A stretch of 64,000 bases of DNA from an uncultured Acetatifactor sp. (GTDB lineage Bacteria; Bacillota; Clostridia; Lachnospirales; Lachnospiraceae). A model generated the notes under the pieces. That model was not told the DNA's origin, ran no database searches, and saw only the letters and a program-made list of their open reading frames with translations. Location of the stretch: contig CAJUFO010000008.1 of assembly GCA_910585615.1 (NCBI GenBank), forward strand, positions 23,967-87,966. Direction: 5' to 3'. Shown here in pieces: positions 25,310 through 33,773 of the stretch (position 1 is its first letter; each line of letters begins with the position of its first letter). The translations under genes were made by a program, and so were the position numbers.

Positions 25310-26839
25310 TCACCCCTGTCCGTCCTTTCTGAACTGCTCATAGCTGTACGCCGCCCGCAGTATCTTCTCCTCCTGGAAGCAGTCGCCGATCAGCTGCAGA
25401 CCGATGGGCAGGCCATTCCCGTCCTCGCCGCAGGGGACGCTGATGGCGGGCAGCCCCGCCAGGTTCACGGATATGGTGTAGATATCCCCCAGGTACATCT
25501 TCAACGGGTCGTCCAGGCTCTCACCCAGTCTGGGCGCGGTGGTGGGCGCTACAGGCCCCAGGATGCAGTCATATCGGGCGTAGGCTCTGTCGAAGGCCTT
25601 TTTTATCATGGCCTTCACCTGCAGGGCTTTCAGGTAATAGGCATCATAATAACCGGAGCTTAATACAAAGCTGCCCAGCATGATGCGGCGCTTCACCTCC
25701 GGGCCGAAGCCTTCGGAACGGGTCTGCTTGTACATCCGGTGCAGCTCCTGCGCATCGTTGGCCCGGTAGCCGTACTTGATTCCATCGAAGCGCTCCAGGT
25801 TGGAGCTGGCCTCCGCCGCGGCGATGGTGTAATAGGCGGGGATGGCGTATTCCACCAGGCTTAAGTCGAACTCCTCCACCAGAGCGCCCTTCCCGCGAAG
25901 AAGCTCCGCCGCCGCCATGACGCTGTGCCGCACATCCTCCGAAAGCCCGGGGCCGAAATAGTCCCTGGGGATGCCGATCCGCATGCCCGCCACATCCTTT
26001 TTCAGGGCGGAGGTAAAGTTGGTGTCCTTCCTATAGAGATAGGTGGAGTCCCTTCTGTCCGGCACGATGCCTTCGGGGCTCCCTCCGCCCTCCCCGGACA
26101 TATCCCGGGAAACGGCTTCCCCCTGCCCCGGGCGCGGTCCCGCCCCCGCAAGTATCTCCAGCGCCGCGGCGCAGTCCTCCACCGTCCGGCCCAGTGGCCC
26201 TATCTGATCCAGGGAGGAGCCGTAGGCCACCAGACCAAAGCGGGACACGGTGCCGTAGGTGGGCTTCATGCCCACCACGCCGCAGTGGGAGGCGGGCTGC
26301 CTGATGGAGCCGCCGGTGTCGGAGCCTACTGCGAAGAAGCACTCCCCCGCCGCCACTGCCGCCGCGGAGCCGCCGGAGGAGCCGCCGGGCACATGCTCCG
26401 TATTCCGTGGGTTGCGGGTGGCACCGTAGGCCGAGGTCTCCGTGGTGGAGCCCATGGCGAATTCGTCCATGTTGGTCTTGCCGATGACCACCGCCCCGGC
26501 CCGCTCCAGGTTCCGGAGCGCCTCCGCCGTATAGGTGGGAACGAAATTCCCCAGCATCCGGGAGGCGCAGGTGGTCGGCATCCCCGCCGTGCACAGATTG
26601 TCCTTGACGGCCACGGGGACTCCCGCCAGGGGGCCTGCCAGCTCTCCCGCCTGGATGCGCCGCTGGGCTTCCACAGCCCGCTCCAGGGCCTTTTCCTTAT
26701 CAATCGTAATGTAGCAGTGCAGCTCGTCCTCCTTCTCCTCTATCCGGCGAAGGACCGCCTCCATGGCCTCTACGGCCGTAGCCTTTCCCGCCTGGATGGC
26801 GGCTCCCAGTTCCACTGCTGAAAGAGTTAAAAGTTCCAT
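25310..26839 (-). CDS. gatA: Asp-tRNA(Asn)/Glu-tRNA(Gln) amidotransferase subunit A
   Basis: Start at 26839 (MELLTLSAVELGAAIQAGK), with GAGGTGG 5-6 bases before it. The 509-aa amidase releases ammonia from Gln or Asn for GatB. The Ser-cisSer-Lys triad is visible: AVKDNLCT (Lys), GSDTGGSIRQPAS (cis-Ser) and GGSSGGSAAAVAAG region. At about 230-268, where GatA normally has a short loop before DFTSALK, there is a longer Gly/Pro/Arg-rich insertion (GPRPGQGEAVSRDMSGEGGG). This explains the extra length over the usual ~485 aa. Confidence 0.96.
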   Translation of the reverse strand: MELLTLSAVELGAAIQAGKATAVEAMEAVLRRIEEKEDELHCYITIDKEKALERAVEAQRRIQAGELAGPLAGVPVAVKDNLCTAGMPTTCASRMLGNFVPTYTAEALRNLERAGAVVIGKTNMDEFAMGSTTETSAYGATRNPRNTEHVPGGSSGGSAAAVAAGECFFAVGSDTGGSIRQPASHCGVVGMKPTYGTVSRFGLVAYGSSLDQIGPLGRTVEDCAAALEILAGAGPRPGQGEAVSRDMSGEGGGSPEGIVPDRRDSTYLYRKDTNFTSALKKDVAGMRIGIPRDYFGPGLSEDVRHSVMAAAELLRGKGALVEEFDLSLVEYAIPAYYTIAAAEASSNLERFDGIKYGYRANDAQELHRMYKQTRSEGFGPEVKRRIMLGSFVLSSGYYDAYYLKALQVKAMIKKAFDRAYARYDCILGPVAPTTAPRLGESLDDPLKMYLGDIYTISVNLAGLPAISVPCGEDGNGLPIGLQLIGDCFQEEKILRAAYSYEQFRKDGQG

Positions 26840-26867
26840 ATTCCACCTCGTTTCCTGCCCTGATCCG

Positions 26868-27164
26868 TCAATGGGACATGACATTGGGCACCGCGAACAT
26901 GTCGCCCTTCCTGGCGGGGGCGTTGCGCAGCATCTCTTCGCTGCCGTCGCCGCCTGTGACCTCGTCCTCCCGGAACACGTTCTCCACTGCGAAGGCATGG
27001 GACATGGGCTCCACCCCTGTGGTGTCCAGCTCATTGAGCTTGTCGATATAGTCCAGCATCCTGCCAATGTCCTTCTTCGCCTGTTCCCGCTCCTCCTCGG
27101 AGAGCAAGAGTTTGGCCAGGATTCCCACGTATTCTATGGTCTCATCGCTTATGATATTCGCCAT
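26868..27164 (-). CDS. gatC: Asp-tRNA(Asn)/Glu-tRNA(Gln) amidotransferase subunit C
   Basis: The 98-aa GatC wraps around GatA and GatB and stabilises the complex. Family features are IEYVGILAKLLLSEEEREQ, IGRMLDYIDKLNELDTTGVEPM and the C-terminal FREDEV with NAPARKGDMFAVPNVM. GAGGAGATG precedes the ATG, and gatA follows 28 bases later. The 170 bases separating it from aspS are filled by copy 2 of the structured repeat. Confidence 0.95.
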   Translation of the reverse strand: MANIISDETIEYVGILAKLLLSEEEREQAKKDIGRMLDYIDKLNELDTTGVEPMSHAFAVENVFREDEVTGGDGSEEMLRNAPARKGDMFAVPNVMSH

Positions 27165-27189
27165 AACATCTCCTCTTCCTTATAATACT

Positions 27190-27332
27190 GTGCAAGTCCG
27201 GAAGAATACACAAGCGAAGCATCTTCGCTTGTGTATTCTTCCATGCGAGAACGGATTGCAAAGCGAACTCGTTCGCTTGCAATCCTAGAAGTTCTTAGCC
27301 TACGTCTTTTGTAGGCTTAGAACTTCTTCTCA
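27190..27332 (-). repeat. Structured intergenic repeat, copy 2 (three hairpins)
   Basis: Three inverted repeats fill the gap between aspS and gatC. A: 27200-27219 with 27223-27242, 20 bp perfect. B: 27253-27268 with 27271-27285, 15 bp with a bulged A. C: 27287-27303 with 27311-27327, 17 bp with one mismatch. The core of A (GGAAGAAT) and the outer part of C (AGAAGTTCTTAG) are shared with copies 1 and 3, while inner stem bases differ yet still pair. C lies 8 bases after the aspS stop. No poly-U follows. Confidence 0.85.
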
Positions 27333-27334
27333 CA

Positions 27335-29086
27335 TTAGTCACGCACCTTTATGTGCACCTCCCGCAGCTGCTGCTCGGTGACCTCGCCGGGGGCGCTGCA
27401 CATCAGATCCTGGGCGGAACCACTCATGGGGAAGGCTATGACCTCCCGGATGTTCTCCTCTCCTCGCAGCAGCATCAGCATCCGGTCGATGCCAGGCGCC
27501 ATGCCCGCGTGGGGCGGCGCGCCGAACTGGAAGGCCTGATAGAGAGCACCGAATTTCTTCTTCAGGGTCTTCTCGTCGTATCCCGCTATCTCAAAGGCCT
27601 TCACCATGACGTTCATGTCGTGGTTGCGCACGGCTCCGCTGGAGAGCTCCACGCCGTTGCACACGATGTCGTACTGGTAGGCCAGGATGTCCAGGGGATT
27701 TTGGGTCTCCAGGGCCTCCAGCCCGCCCTGGGGCATGGAGAAGGGGTTGTGGGTGAAGCCGATCTCCTTTGTGTCCGGGTCGCGCTCATACATGGGGAAG
27801 TCGTTCACATAGCAGAACCGGAAGGCGTTCTCCTCCGTGAGTCCCAGCTTCTCCCCCAGCTCCAGGCGAATCTTCCCGGCGTAGTAGTTGGCCCGCTCTT
27901 CCTTGTCCGCGATGAAGAAGATGGTGTCCCCGGCCCGGAGGCCTGCCAGCTCCCGCAGCAGGTCTTTACGCTCCGCCGGGATGAACTTATCGATAGGCCC
28001 CTTATAGGAGAAATCCTCCGCCACCTCCAGGTAACCCAGCCCTGCCATCCCTAAGGAGACTGCGAACTGCAGGAGCTTCTCGTGGAAGCCCTTGCTCATC
28101 CCGGTCTGCACCTTGATGGCCCGCACCGTCCTGCCCAGGAAGGGCTTGAAGGTGCACGCCTGGAAGAATTCCGTCACATCCAGAATCCGCAGGGGGTTGC
28201 GCAGGTCCGGTTTGTCCGTGCCGAACTCCACCATGGCCTGTCTATAGCTGATTACCGGGTAGGGGGCCTGGGTCACCGCCGCGCCCTCCGGGGCGAATCT
28301 CTCGAAGACCGCTGAGAGCACTTCCTCCCCGGCCCGGAACACGTCCTCCTGGGTGGCGAAGCTCATTTCGAAGTCCAGCTGGTAGAACTCGCCGGGGGAG
28401 CGGTCGGCCCGGGCGTCCTCGTCTCGGAAGCAGGGGGCTATCTGGAAATACCTGTCGATGCCGGACACCATCAGCAGCTGCTTGTACTGCTGGGGGGCCT
28501 GGGGCAGGGCGTAGAACTTCCCCTTGTATTTACGGGAGGGGACGATATAGTCCCTGGCACCCTCCGGGGACGAGGCGCTGAGGATGGGGGTCTGTATCTC
28601 CACGAAGCCCATCTGAGTCATCTTCTGCCTCAGGAAAGCGATCACCTCCGAACGGAATAAAATGTTGTCCCGGACCTTCGCGTTGCGCAGGTCCAGATAG
28701 CGGTAAATCAGGCGCACTTCCTCCCTGGTCTCCCTGGAGGTCATCACCTCAAAGGGGAGCTGGCGGTACACCTTGCCCAGGACCGTGATCTCCTTTGCCT
28801 CCAGCTCTATGGTCCCGGTGGGAAGTTTGGGGTTGTAGGTGTCTGCATCCCGCTTCTCCACGGGCCCCTGGATGCTGATGCAGGTCTCCTTGATCAGGCC
28901 CTTCAAAAGGCCCGGCCTGCGAATCACCACCTGGAGCACGCCGTACATGTCGCGCAGGTCGATGAAGGACACGCCTCCGTGGTCGCGGATGTTCTCGATC
29001 CATCCGGCCACACGGATGGTCTGTCCGATGTGCCGCTCTCCTATCTCTCCAACCGTAATGTCTCTGTAACAGTTCCTGTCTGTCAT
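27335..29086 (-). CDS. aspS: Aspartyl-tRNA synthetase
   Basis: Start at 29086 (MTDRNCYRDITVGEIGERH), with AAAGGAGCC 6 bases upstream. The 583-aa bacterial-type AspRS has an N-terminal OB-fold anticodon domain (1-110, VAGWIENIRDHGGVSFIDLRD) and class II motifs 2 (FQIAPCFRDEDARADR) and 3 (GIDRMLMLL). A GAD insertion lies between motifs 2 and 3. It charges tRNA-Asp. The following gatCAB genes and the T-box suggest it may also misacylate tRNA-Asn as the first step of Asn-tRNA formation (inference). Confidence 0.96.
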   Translation of the reverse strand: MTDRNCYRDITVGEIGERHIGQTIRVAGWIENIRDHGGVSFIDLRDMYGVLQVVIRRPGLLKGLIKETCISIQGPVEKRDADTYNPKLPTGTIELEAKEITVLGKVYRQLPFEVMTSRETREEVRLIYRYLDLRNAKVRDNILFRSEVIAFLRQKMTQMGFVEIQTPILSASSPEGARDYIVPSRKYKGKFYALPQAPQQYKQLLMVSGIDRYFQIAPCFRDEDARADRSPGEFYQLDFEMSFATQEDVFRAGEEVLSAVFERFAPEGAAVTQAPYPVISYRQAMVEFGTDKPDLRNPLRILDVTEFFQACTFKPFLGRTVRAIKVQTGMSKGFHEKLLQFAVSLGMAGLGYLEVAEDFSYKGPIDKFIPAERKDLLRELAGLRAGDTIFFIADKEERANYYAGKIRLELGEKLGLTEENAFRFCYVNDFPMYERDPDTKEIGFTHNPFSMPQGGLEALETQNPLDILAYQYDIVCNGVELSSGAVRNHDMNVMVKAFEIAGYDEKTLKKKFGALYQAFQFGAPPHAGMAPGIDRMLMLLRGEENIREVIAFPMSGSAQDLMCSAPGEVTEQQLREVHIKVRD

Positions 29087-29243
29087 AATGGCTCCTTTCC
29101 CTGGCTCTCCGGACGCCTCCACGGCGTCTAGCGCGACTTGCCCGGGGCCCCTCCCCGTCTCCTGCCAATCTGAGCCCTTTCCTCCGCTCAGCTCTCCCGG
29201 ACTGCGGCATCCTGCTTTTGCCCCATAATCCGTTCTCGGGACG

Positions 29244-29550
29244 AAAAAAAGCCCCGGACACAGTTTCCTGCATCCGGGACGAATAATCCGTGTATATCGA
29301 TTATCCGCGGTACCACCCGCTTTGAACAGCCGCGCCTTCCATCAAAGGCGTACCCGGCCATTCCACTCTTACACTTAACGCGTGCGACAACGTGCTGCCC
29401 TAGCGTAGGGAAATCAACACCCTGACGTTCAGACAGCCTGCTCCGGAGTGTTCCCTGTAACGGTTCCCGCCGGCAGCGCTTTCAGTCGGTGACGCCGCCT
29501 TCCTGTTGCCTTTCCCGAAAAGAGTCTCCTTCATGGCATTTTTTGATATG
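29244..29550 (-). promoter_or_regulatory. T-box riboswitch leader of aspS
   Basis: The minus strand carries the conserved T-box GCGGGTGGTACCGCGG at 29305-29320. It is followed by a terminator stem (29251-29280, CCGGATGCAGG/CTGTGTCCGG) with seven U at 29244-29250. Upstream lies about 230 bases of stem I-III, including CACTCCGGAGC after the presumed specifier loop. The best specifier candidate is AAC (Asn, 29450-29452) in GGGAACACTCCGGAG; GAC (Asp) does not fit that place. Uncharged tRNA would favour the antiterminator and expression of aspS, possibly with gatCAB. Confidence 0.9.
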
Positions 29551-29555
29551 ACGTT

Positions 29556-29584
29556 ATGCTACCACACTTTTTTGCGGTTTGCAA
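29556..29584 (-). promoter_or_regulatory. Promoter of the T-box/aspS transcript
   Basis: Minus-strand TTGCAA (29579-29584) and TAGCAT (29556-29561) with a 17-base spacer. It lies between the upstream membrane-protein stop (29614) and the T-box, giving a leader of about 460 bases to aspS. Confidence 0.65.
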
Positions 29585-29613
29585 GCTTTTTTTCGGCAAT
29601 CCACGGAAAGCCA

Positions 29614-30885
29614 TCAAATCCATCCCCAAAGGATTGCCAGATATTCGCCGCAGAAATACATTCCTCTCAGGCTTATGAATGCCGCACCGTACCACAGGGG
29701 CCATGTCAGATTTTGCCTCTCCCGCAGTATCCTCCTCGTCAGAGACAGGATGGCACAGACGCACAGCACCAACGTGCCAAAGGAGGCCCTGTCCGGATAA
29801 TGGGGCGAAAGGAAGAACGCCCCCCAAGAAAGCAGGGCGCAGAAAAGCACCAGGATAGTACGCCTGCCCGTATCCAGCTTCAGGACGCATTTGCTGACGA
29901 ACAGCAGGGCCCCCAGCACCAGCAACACGGGGAAAAGGTATTCCATAGCTCCCTTGCCCTCCGCATAACTCCTCAAAAAAAGTTTCCACAGAGTTCCATA
30001 CTGCTCCGCCTCTATCTGTGCGCTGCGCACAAAGTTGCCAGGCGCTGCGATGCACAGAATGCTGCCCGTCAGACAGGCCAGGCTGCCCAGCGCCATCCAC
30101 GGCTTCAGCCCACGTCCTTCCCGTAATCCCAGAAAGATGACCACCAGACTCAGCACCCATACCGCCGGGCCCATGTTCTCGTTGCTCCAGCCCGCCAGAA
30201 TGCCCAGGGGGACAATCCACAGCGTGATTCCAGACAGCTGTTTCTGGGACATCGCTTCCATTTCGCCGCTGGCAGGCCTTTGGGCCGCAGGATTGCCGGG
30301 ATTCTCGCCGTTATTAACGCCGGTTTCTCTGTCACAGCCGACAGGGGAAGGCTTTTTGCTCTTTCCCCGCTTCACGGGGCCCGGCCAGAAGCTGCCCTCG
30401 TCAGGCAGTTCTCTTAGATAGCACCAGACGAACAGGAGTATGAACACCGTGATATACAGATAATTTGCCGCCCCCGCCTGCCAGAACATGCTCATGCGCC
30501 AGTTGGCGTTCAGGCCCAATACCATGCTGATGCCCGCAAAGAATGCGGGAAATCTGCGGTATTCCGACACAAGGCAGATCGTCCACCCCAACAGCAGCGT
30601 GAACAAAATGTTCAGCAAATCCGCCGCCAACTCTCCGGCCAGCAGCGTCAGCTGCAGAATGCCGTGGGTCATGCTCCTGCCGCCCCAGTTATTATAGTGC
30701 CATATCTGGCTTTTCACGATATCTGATATAGAAGCAATCGGCGTATCATCTGACAGCATAGTGGAATACCAGATGTCGTCCATCATGAACGGAATCGACC
30801 GATGGGTGACGAACATAACCAGGAGCAACAGCGCCATCATGCCTCCTGTCAATATCCACATGGTTTTCCGCCCTTTTTCCGTCAT
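29614..30885 (-). CDS. Polytopic membrane protein (DUF6056-like)
   Basis: The 423-aa protein has about ten membrane helices. It starts with one (WILTGGMMALLLLVMFV), followed by an extracytoplasmic loop with FMMDDIWYSTML and WGGRSMTHG. It then has NANWRMSMFWQAGAANYLY, GWSNENMGPAVW and CIAAPGNFVR. The DD...GR pattern and these loops match the DUF6056 family, which resembles membrane glycosyltransferases in layout. A hydrophilic insert (about 172-212, Lys/Pro/Asn-rich) breaks the protein between helices. Substrate unknown. It lies 40 bases downstream of dapL. Confidence 0.65.
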   Translation of the reverse strand: MTEKGRKTMWILTGGMMALLLLVMFVTHRSIPFMMDDIWYSTMLSDDTPIASISDIVKSQIWHYNNWGGRSMTHGILQLTLLAGELAADLLNILFTLLLGWTICLVSEYRRFPAFFAGISMVLGLNANWRMSMFWQAGAANYLYITVFILLFVWCYLRELPDEGSFWPGPVKRGKSKKPSPVGCDRETGVNNGENPGNPAAQRPASGEMEAMSQKQLSGITLWIVPLGILAGWSNENMGPAVWVLSLVVIFLGLREGRGLKPWMALGSLACLTGSILCIAAPGNFVRSAQIEAEQYGTLWKLFLRSYAEGKGAMEYLFPVLLVLGALLFVSKCVLKLDTGRRTILVLFCALLSWGAFFLSPHYPDRASFGTLVLCVCAILSLTRRILRERQNLTWPLWYGAAFISLRGMYFCGEYLAILWGWI

Positions 30886-30925
30886 ATCGCAAAATTCCTC
30901 CTCATCGCCCTGGCTGTTGTCAATC

Positions 30926-32140
30926 TCACAATGCCTTTATCCTGTCCACCGCTTCCACAGTATTCTCATAGCTGCCGAAAGCCGTCAGCCGGAAATATCC
31001 TTCGCCGCTGGGGCCGAAGCCTGAACCGGGCGTCCCCACTACATTGGCCCGCTCCAGCAGATGGTCGAAGAACGCCCAGCTGGTCATGCCCTCCGGGGTC
31101 TTCAGCCAGACATAGGGGGAATTTACCCCGCCGGACACGGTGTATCCCGCTTCCTTCAGACCATTGTAGATGTAATCCGCATTCTTCCGGTAATAGGCAA
31201 TCTGCTCCGCAAGCTGTGCCTTTCCGGCCTCAGAATACACCGCCTCCCCGGCCCGCTGCACGATATAGGGCGCGCCGTTGTACTTTGTGCCGTGCCTCCT
31301 GGCCCACAGGGAATGGAGCAAAGTTCCGCCGCATTCCAGTTCCTTCGGCACTACGGTAAATCCCAGGCGCAATCCCGTGAATCCGGCATTCTTGGAGAAG
31401 GAGCGCAGCTCAATGGCGCAACCTTTCGCCCCCTGGCACTCGTAGATGCTGTGGGGCACGTCGTCTTGTGTAATGTACGCCTCATAGGCCGCGTCGTAGA
31501 GAATCACGGCCCCCACCTTCAGGGCATAGTCCACCCATTCCTGGAGCCGCGCCTTCGTCACCGCGGCGCCGGTGGGATTATTGGGGAAGCACAGGTAAAT
31601 CAAATCCGGCGTCTCCTTCGGCAGCGCGGGCAGAAAGCCATTGTCCGCGGTGCAGGGCATGTAGATCACATCGCTCCATGTGCCCACGTCGGAATCGTAG
31701 TCCCCCGTCCTCCCGGCCATTACGTTAGAGTCCACGTACACCGGGTATACGGGGTCGCACACCGCGATGCGGCTGTCCGTGCTGAAAATCTCCTGGATAT
31801 TGCCGGAGTCGCATTTCGCCCCGTCGGAGACGAAGATTTCGTCCGCGGCAATCTGGCAGCCCCGTAATCTGTAGTCATTTTCCGCAATGGCCTCCCGCAG
31901 GAACTCGTACCCTAAGTCCGGAGCATAGCCCTTGAAGGTCTCGGCCTTTCCCATCTCGTCCACGGCGCTGTGCAGGGAATCGATGATGGCCGGCGCTAGC
32001 GGCAGGGTCACGTCCCCTATCCCCAGGCGGATAATCTTCTTATCCGGGTGCAACCCGCTGTATTCCCGCACCTTCTTTCCTATCGTGGAAAACAGGTAGC
32101 TGCCCGGAAGCTTTAAATAATTGTCATTTATCTTTACCAT
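30926..32140 (-). CDS. dapL: LL-diaminopimelate aminotransferase
   Basis: The 404-aa class I PLP enzyme converts tetrahydrodipicolinate directly to LL-DAP, the short route to lysine and peptidoglycan. The opening INDNYLKLPGSYLFSTIGKK is specific to DapL. IRLGIGDVTLPLAPA, YLCFPNNPTGAAVTK, the Asp in ILYDAAYEAYI and the Schiff-base Lys in RSFSKNAGFTGLRLG follow. AGGGGAG precedes the ATG. dapF, whose product acts next on LL-DAP, ends 12 bases upstream, so the two form an operon. Confidence 0.96.
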   Translation of the reverse strand: MVKINDNYLKLPGSYLFSTIGKKVREYSGLHPDKKIIRLGIGDVTLPLAPAIIDSLHSAVDEMGKAETFKGYAPDLGYEFLREAIAENDYRLRGCQIAADEIFVSDGAKCDSGNIQEIFSTDSRIAVCDPVYPVYVDSNVMAGRTGDYDSDVGTWSDVIYMPCTADNGFLPALPKETPDLIYLCFPNNPTGAAVTKARLQEWVDYALKVGAVILYDAAYEAYITQDDVPHSIYECQGAKGCAIELRSFSKNAGFTGLRLGFTVVPKELECGGTLLHSLWARRHGTKYNGAPYIVQRAGEAVYSEAGKAQLAEQIAYYRKNADYIYNGLKEAGYTVSGGVNSPYVWLKTPEGMTSWAFFDHLLERANVVGTPGSGFGPSGEGYFRLTAFGSYENTVEAVDRIKAL

Positions 32141-32152
32141 TTCTTCTCCCCT

Positions 32153-33007
32153 TTACACACTTCCTTCAAAGACAGTTACGGCAGGCCCTGTCATGTAGAC
32201 CAGGTTCGCCTCTCTGTCCCATTCGATGAACAGCTCGCCTCCTAACAGCTTAACCGTTACGTCACTGTCTGTCAAGTCATTTAATACCCCTGCCACGGCC
32301 ACGGCGCAGCAGCCTGTGCCGCAGGCGAAGGTCTCGCCGCTGCCTCGCTCCCAGACCCGCATGAAGCAGCTCTTTCTGTTCAGAATCTCCACGAACTCCG
32401 TGTTGGTCCGGTTGGGGAACCTTCTGTGGTTCTCGAACAGCGGGCCTATCTGCTCCAGGGGCATCCCGGCCACGTCCCGGGCGAAGACCACCGCGTGGGG
32501 ATTCCCCATGGACACACAGGTCATGCGGTATCCCCTGCCGCCCACGGAAATAGGCTCGTCCACCACTCTGTCCCCGACAGCGTCCACCGGAATCAGGACC
32601 GAATCCAGGATGGGGCTGCCCATGTTCACCCGCACCCGGGACACCCCTCCCCTGCCGCCATGGCTGCCGTCTTCCTCCACGGTGAGATCCAGGAATTTCA
32701 CCTGTCCCGCGCTGACCACGCTGATATGCCTTTTGTCCGTAAGGCCCTTGTCGTAGACGAACTTCCCCACACAGCGGATGCCGTTGCCGCACATCTCCGA
32801 CCGGGAGCCGTCCGCATTGTACATCTCCATCTCGAAATCGGCTTCCTGTGCCGGGTTGATGAAGATCAGCCCATCGCTCCCAATACCGAAATGTCTGTCG
32901 CTGAGTCTCCTTGCCAGCTCCGGCTTCTCGGAATCTGGAATGTGCTCCTCAAATCCATTTACATATATGTAGTCATTCCCGCAGCCCTGCATTTTCGTAA
33001 ATCTCAC
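32153..33007 (-). CDS. dapF: Diaminopimelate epimerase
   Basis: The 284-aa enzyme converts LL-DAP to meso-DAP. Both catalytic Cys are present: GNGIRCVGKFV and FACGTGCCAVAV. A GTG at 33005-33007 is chosen as start: GGAG lies 6 bases before it and the protein then begins VRFTKMQGCGNDY, the normal DapF start. An ATG four codons earlier touches its AAGGAG with no spacer. Substrate-binding GSDG and GNPHAVVFA are seen. Upstream (33044-33179) is copy 3 of the structured repeat. Confidence 0.95.
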   Translation of the reverse strand: MRFTKMQGCGNDYIYVNGFEEHIPDSEKPELARRLSDRHFGIGSDGLIFINPAQEADFEMEMYNADGSRSEMCGNGIRCVGKFVYDKGLTDKRHISVVSAGQVKFLDLTVEEDGSHGGRGGVSRVRVNMGSPILDSVLIPVDAVGDRVVDEPISVGGRGYRMTCVSMGNPHAVVFARDVAGMPLEQIGPLFENHRRFPNRTNTEFVEILNRKSCFMRVWERGSGETFACGTGCCAVAVAGVLNDLTDSDVTVKLLGGELFIEWDREANLVYMTGPAVTVFEGSV

Positions 33008-33043
33008 AAATATCTCCATCTCCTTCCCAAAACACAATATATA

Positions 33044-33179
33044 GGTGCAAGTCTGGAAGAATGCCCGCACTTTGGGCATTCTTCCGCGTGAGAACCGGCG
33101 AGCAAAGCGAACTTGTTCGCAAGCCGAGCCTAGAAGTTCTTGGCGGACGTACTTTGGCCGCCTAGAACTTCTTCTCACG
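33044..33179 (-). repeat. Structured intergenic repeat, copy 3 (three hairpins)
   Basis: Hairpin A: 33055-33066 with 33074-33085 (GGAAGAATGCCC, 12 bp). Hairpin B: CGGC ... GCGAAC with GTTCGC ... GCCG (33096-33126, internal loop). Hairpin C: 33132-33146 with 33158-33172 (AGAAGTTCTTGGCGG, one mismatch). The ends GTGCAAGTC and TTCTTCTCAC match copy 2 almost exactly. C starts 10 bases after the stop of the ANTAR gene on the minus strand. Confidence 0.85.
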
Positions 33180-33182
33180 CTT

Positions 33183-33731
33183 TTACGCTTTCGTCATGGC
33201 CAGCACCATAGCCGCCGTCTCCACCAGGTTCGTCCCGCTGTCCATGCTACATTTCTGCAGGTACTTATGGGCCTCCTCCTCTGTCAGGTGGTTCCTGACC
33301 ATCAGGATTTCCTTGGCCTCCTTCAGCAGCGCCTCTTCCTGGGCGCTCCGCACTTTAGGGGCCAGTCGCGCTTTGCGCCTGCGGCGGACTATGCCCTCCT
33401 CCATCATCCCCATGGTGCTCACCAGGTCGTTGACCTTAAGGGGCATGGACAGGCAGACGATGCCCTCCCCGCTGCACTGGCGCAGCAGCCTGTCCGAGGC
33501 CATCAGCAACATTTCGAACCCCTTCGGCAGGCATTCCCGCAGCTGGGAATACACCATATCCGCCAGCTTGTAGCTGCAGATGACGATGCCGTCCCCCAGC
33601 CCGTCCGCCTGGCTCATGACCTGGGCCCCGGTGGTACAGACGCCTGCCACCCGAAACCCGGCCCGCACCAGCACGTTCTTGATGCCCTTCGCATCCTCCT
33701 GCCTGGGCAATGCCACGATTATGTTCGTCAA
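33183..33731 (-). CDS. ANTAR-domain RNA-binding antiterminator
   Basis: The 182-aa protein starts at a TTG (33729-33731) with a strong GGAGGTG about 8 bases upstream. The N-terminal part (1-115) is a degenerate receiver domain: the acidic pocket is poor and no clear phospho-Asp is visible at the usual place. A basic linker RRRRKARLAPK follows. The C-terminal ANTAR domain (about 128-182) contains LKEAKEILMVRNHLTEEEAH and the final helix with SMDSGTNLVETAAMVL. It is encoded 42 bases after glnA, so it probably controls the glnA leader terminator. Confidence 0.9.
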   Translation of the reverse strand: MTNIIVALPRQEDAKGIKNVLVRAGFRVAGVCTTGAQVMSQADGLGDGIVICSYKLADMVYSQLRECLPKGFEMLLMASDRLLRQCSGEGIVCLSMPLKVNDLVSTMGMMEEGIVRRRRKARLAPKVRSAQEEALLKEAKEILMVRNHLTEEEAHKYLQKCSMDSGTNLVETAAMVLAMTKA

Positions 33732-33773
33732 GCGCCCTCACCTCCCCCCCGCCGCTCAGAAAATCTTTGCGCA

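Noticed and set aside
33008..33182. Lysine riboswitch upstream of dapF
   Set aside because: The hairpins there belong to the three-copy repeat, which also occurs by unrelated genes, and the lysine aptamer core is not present.
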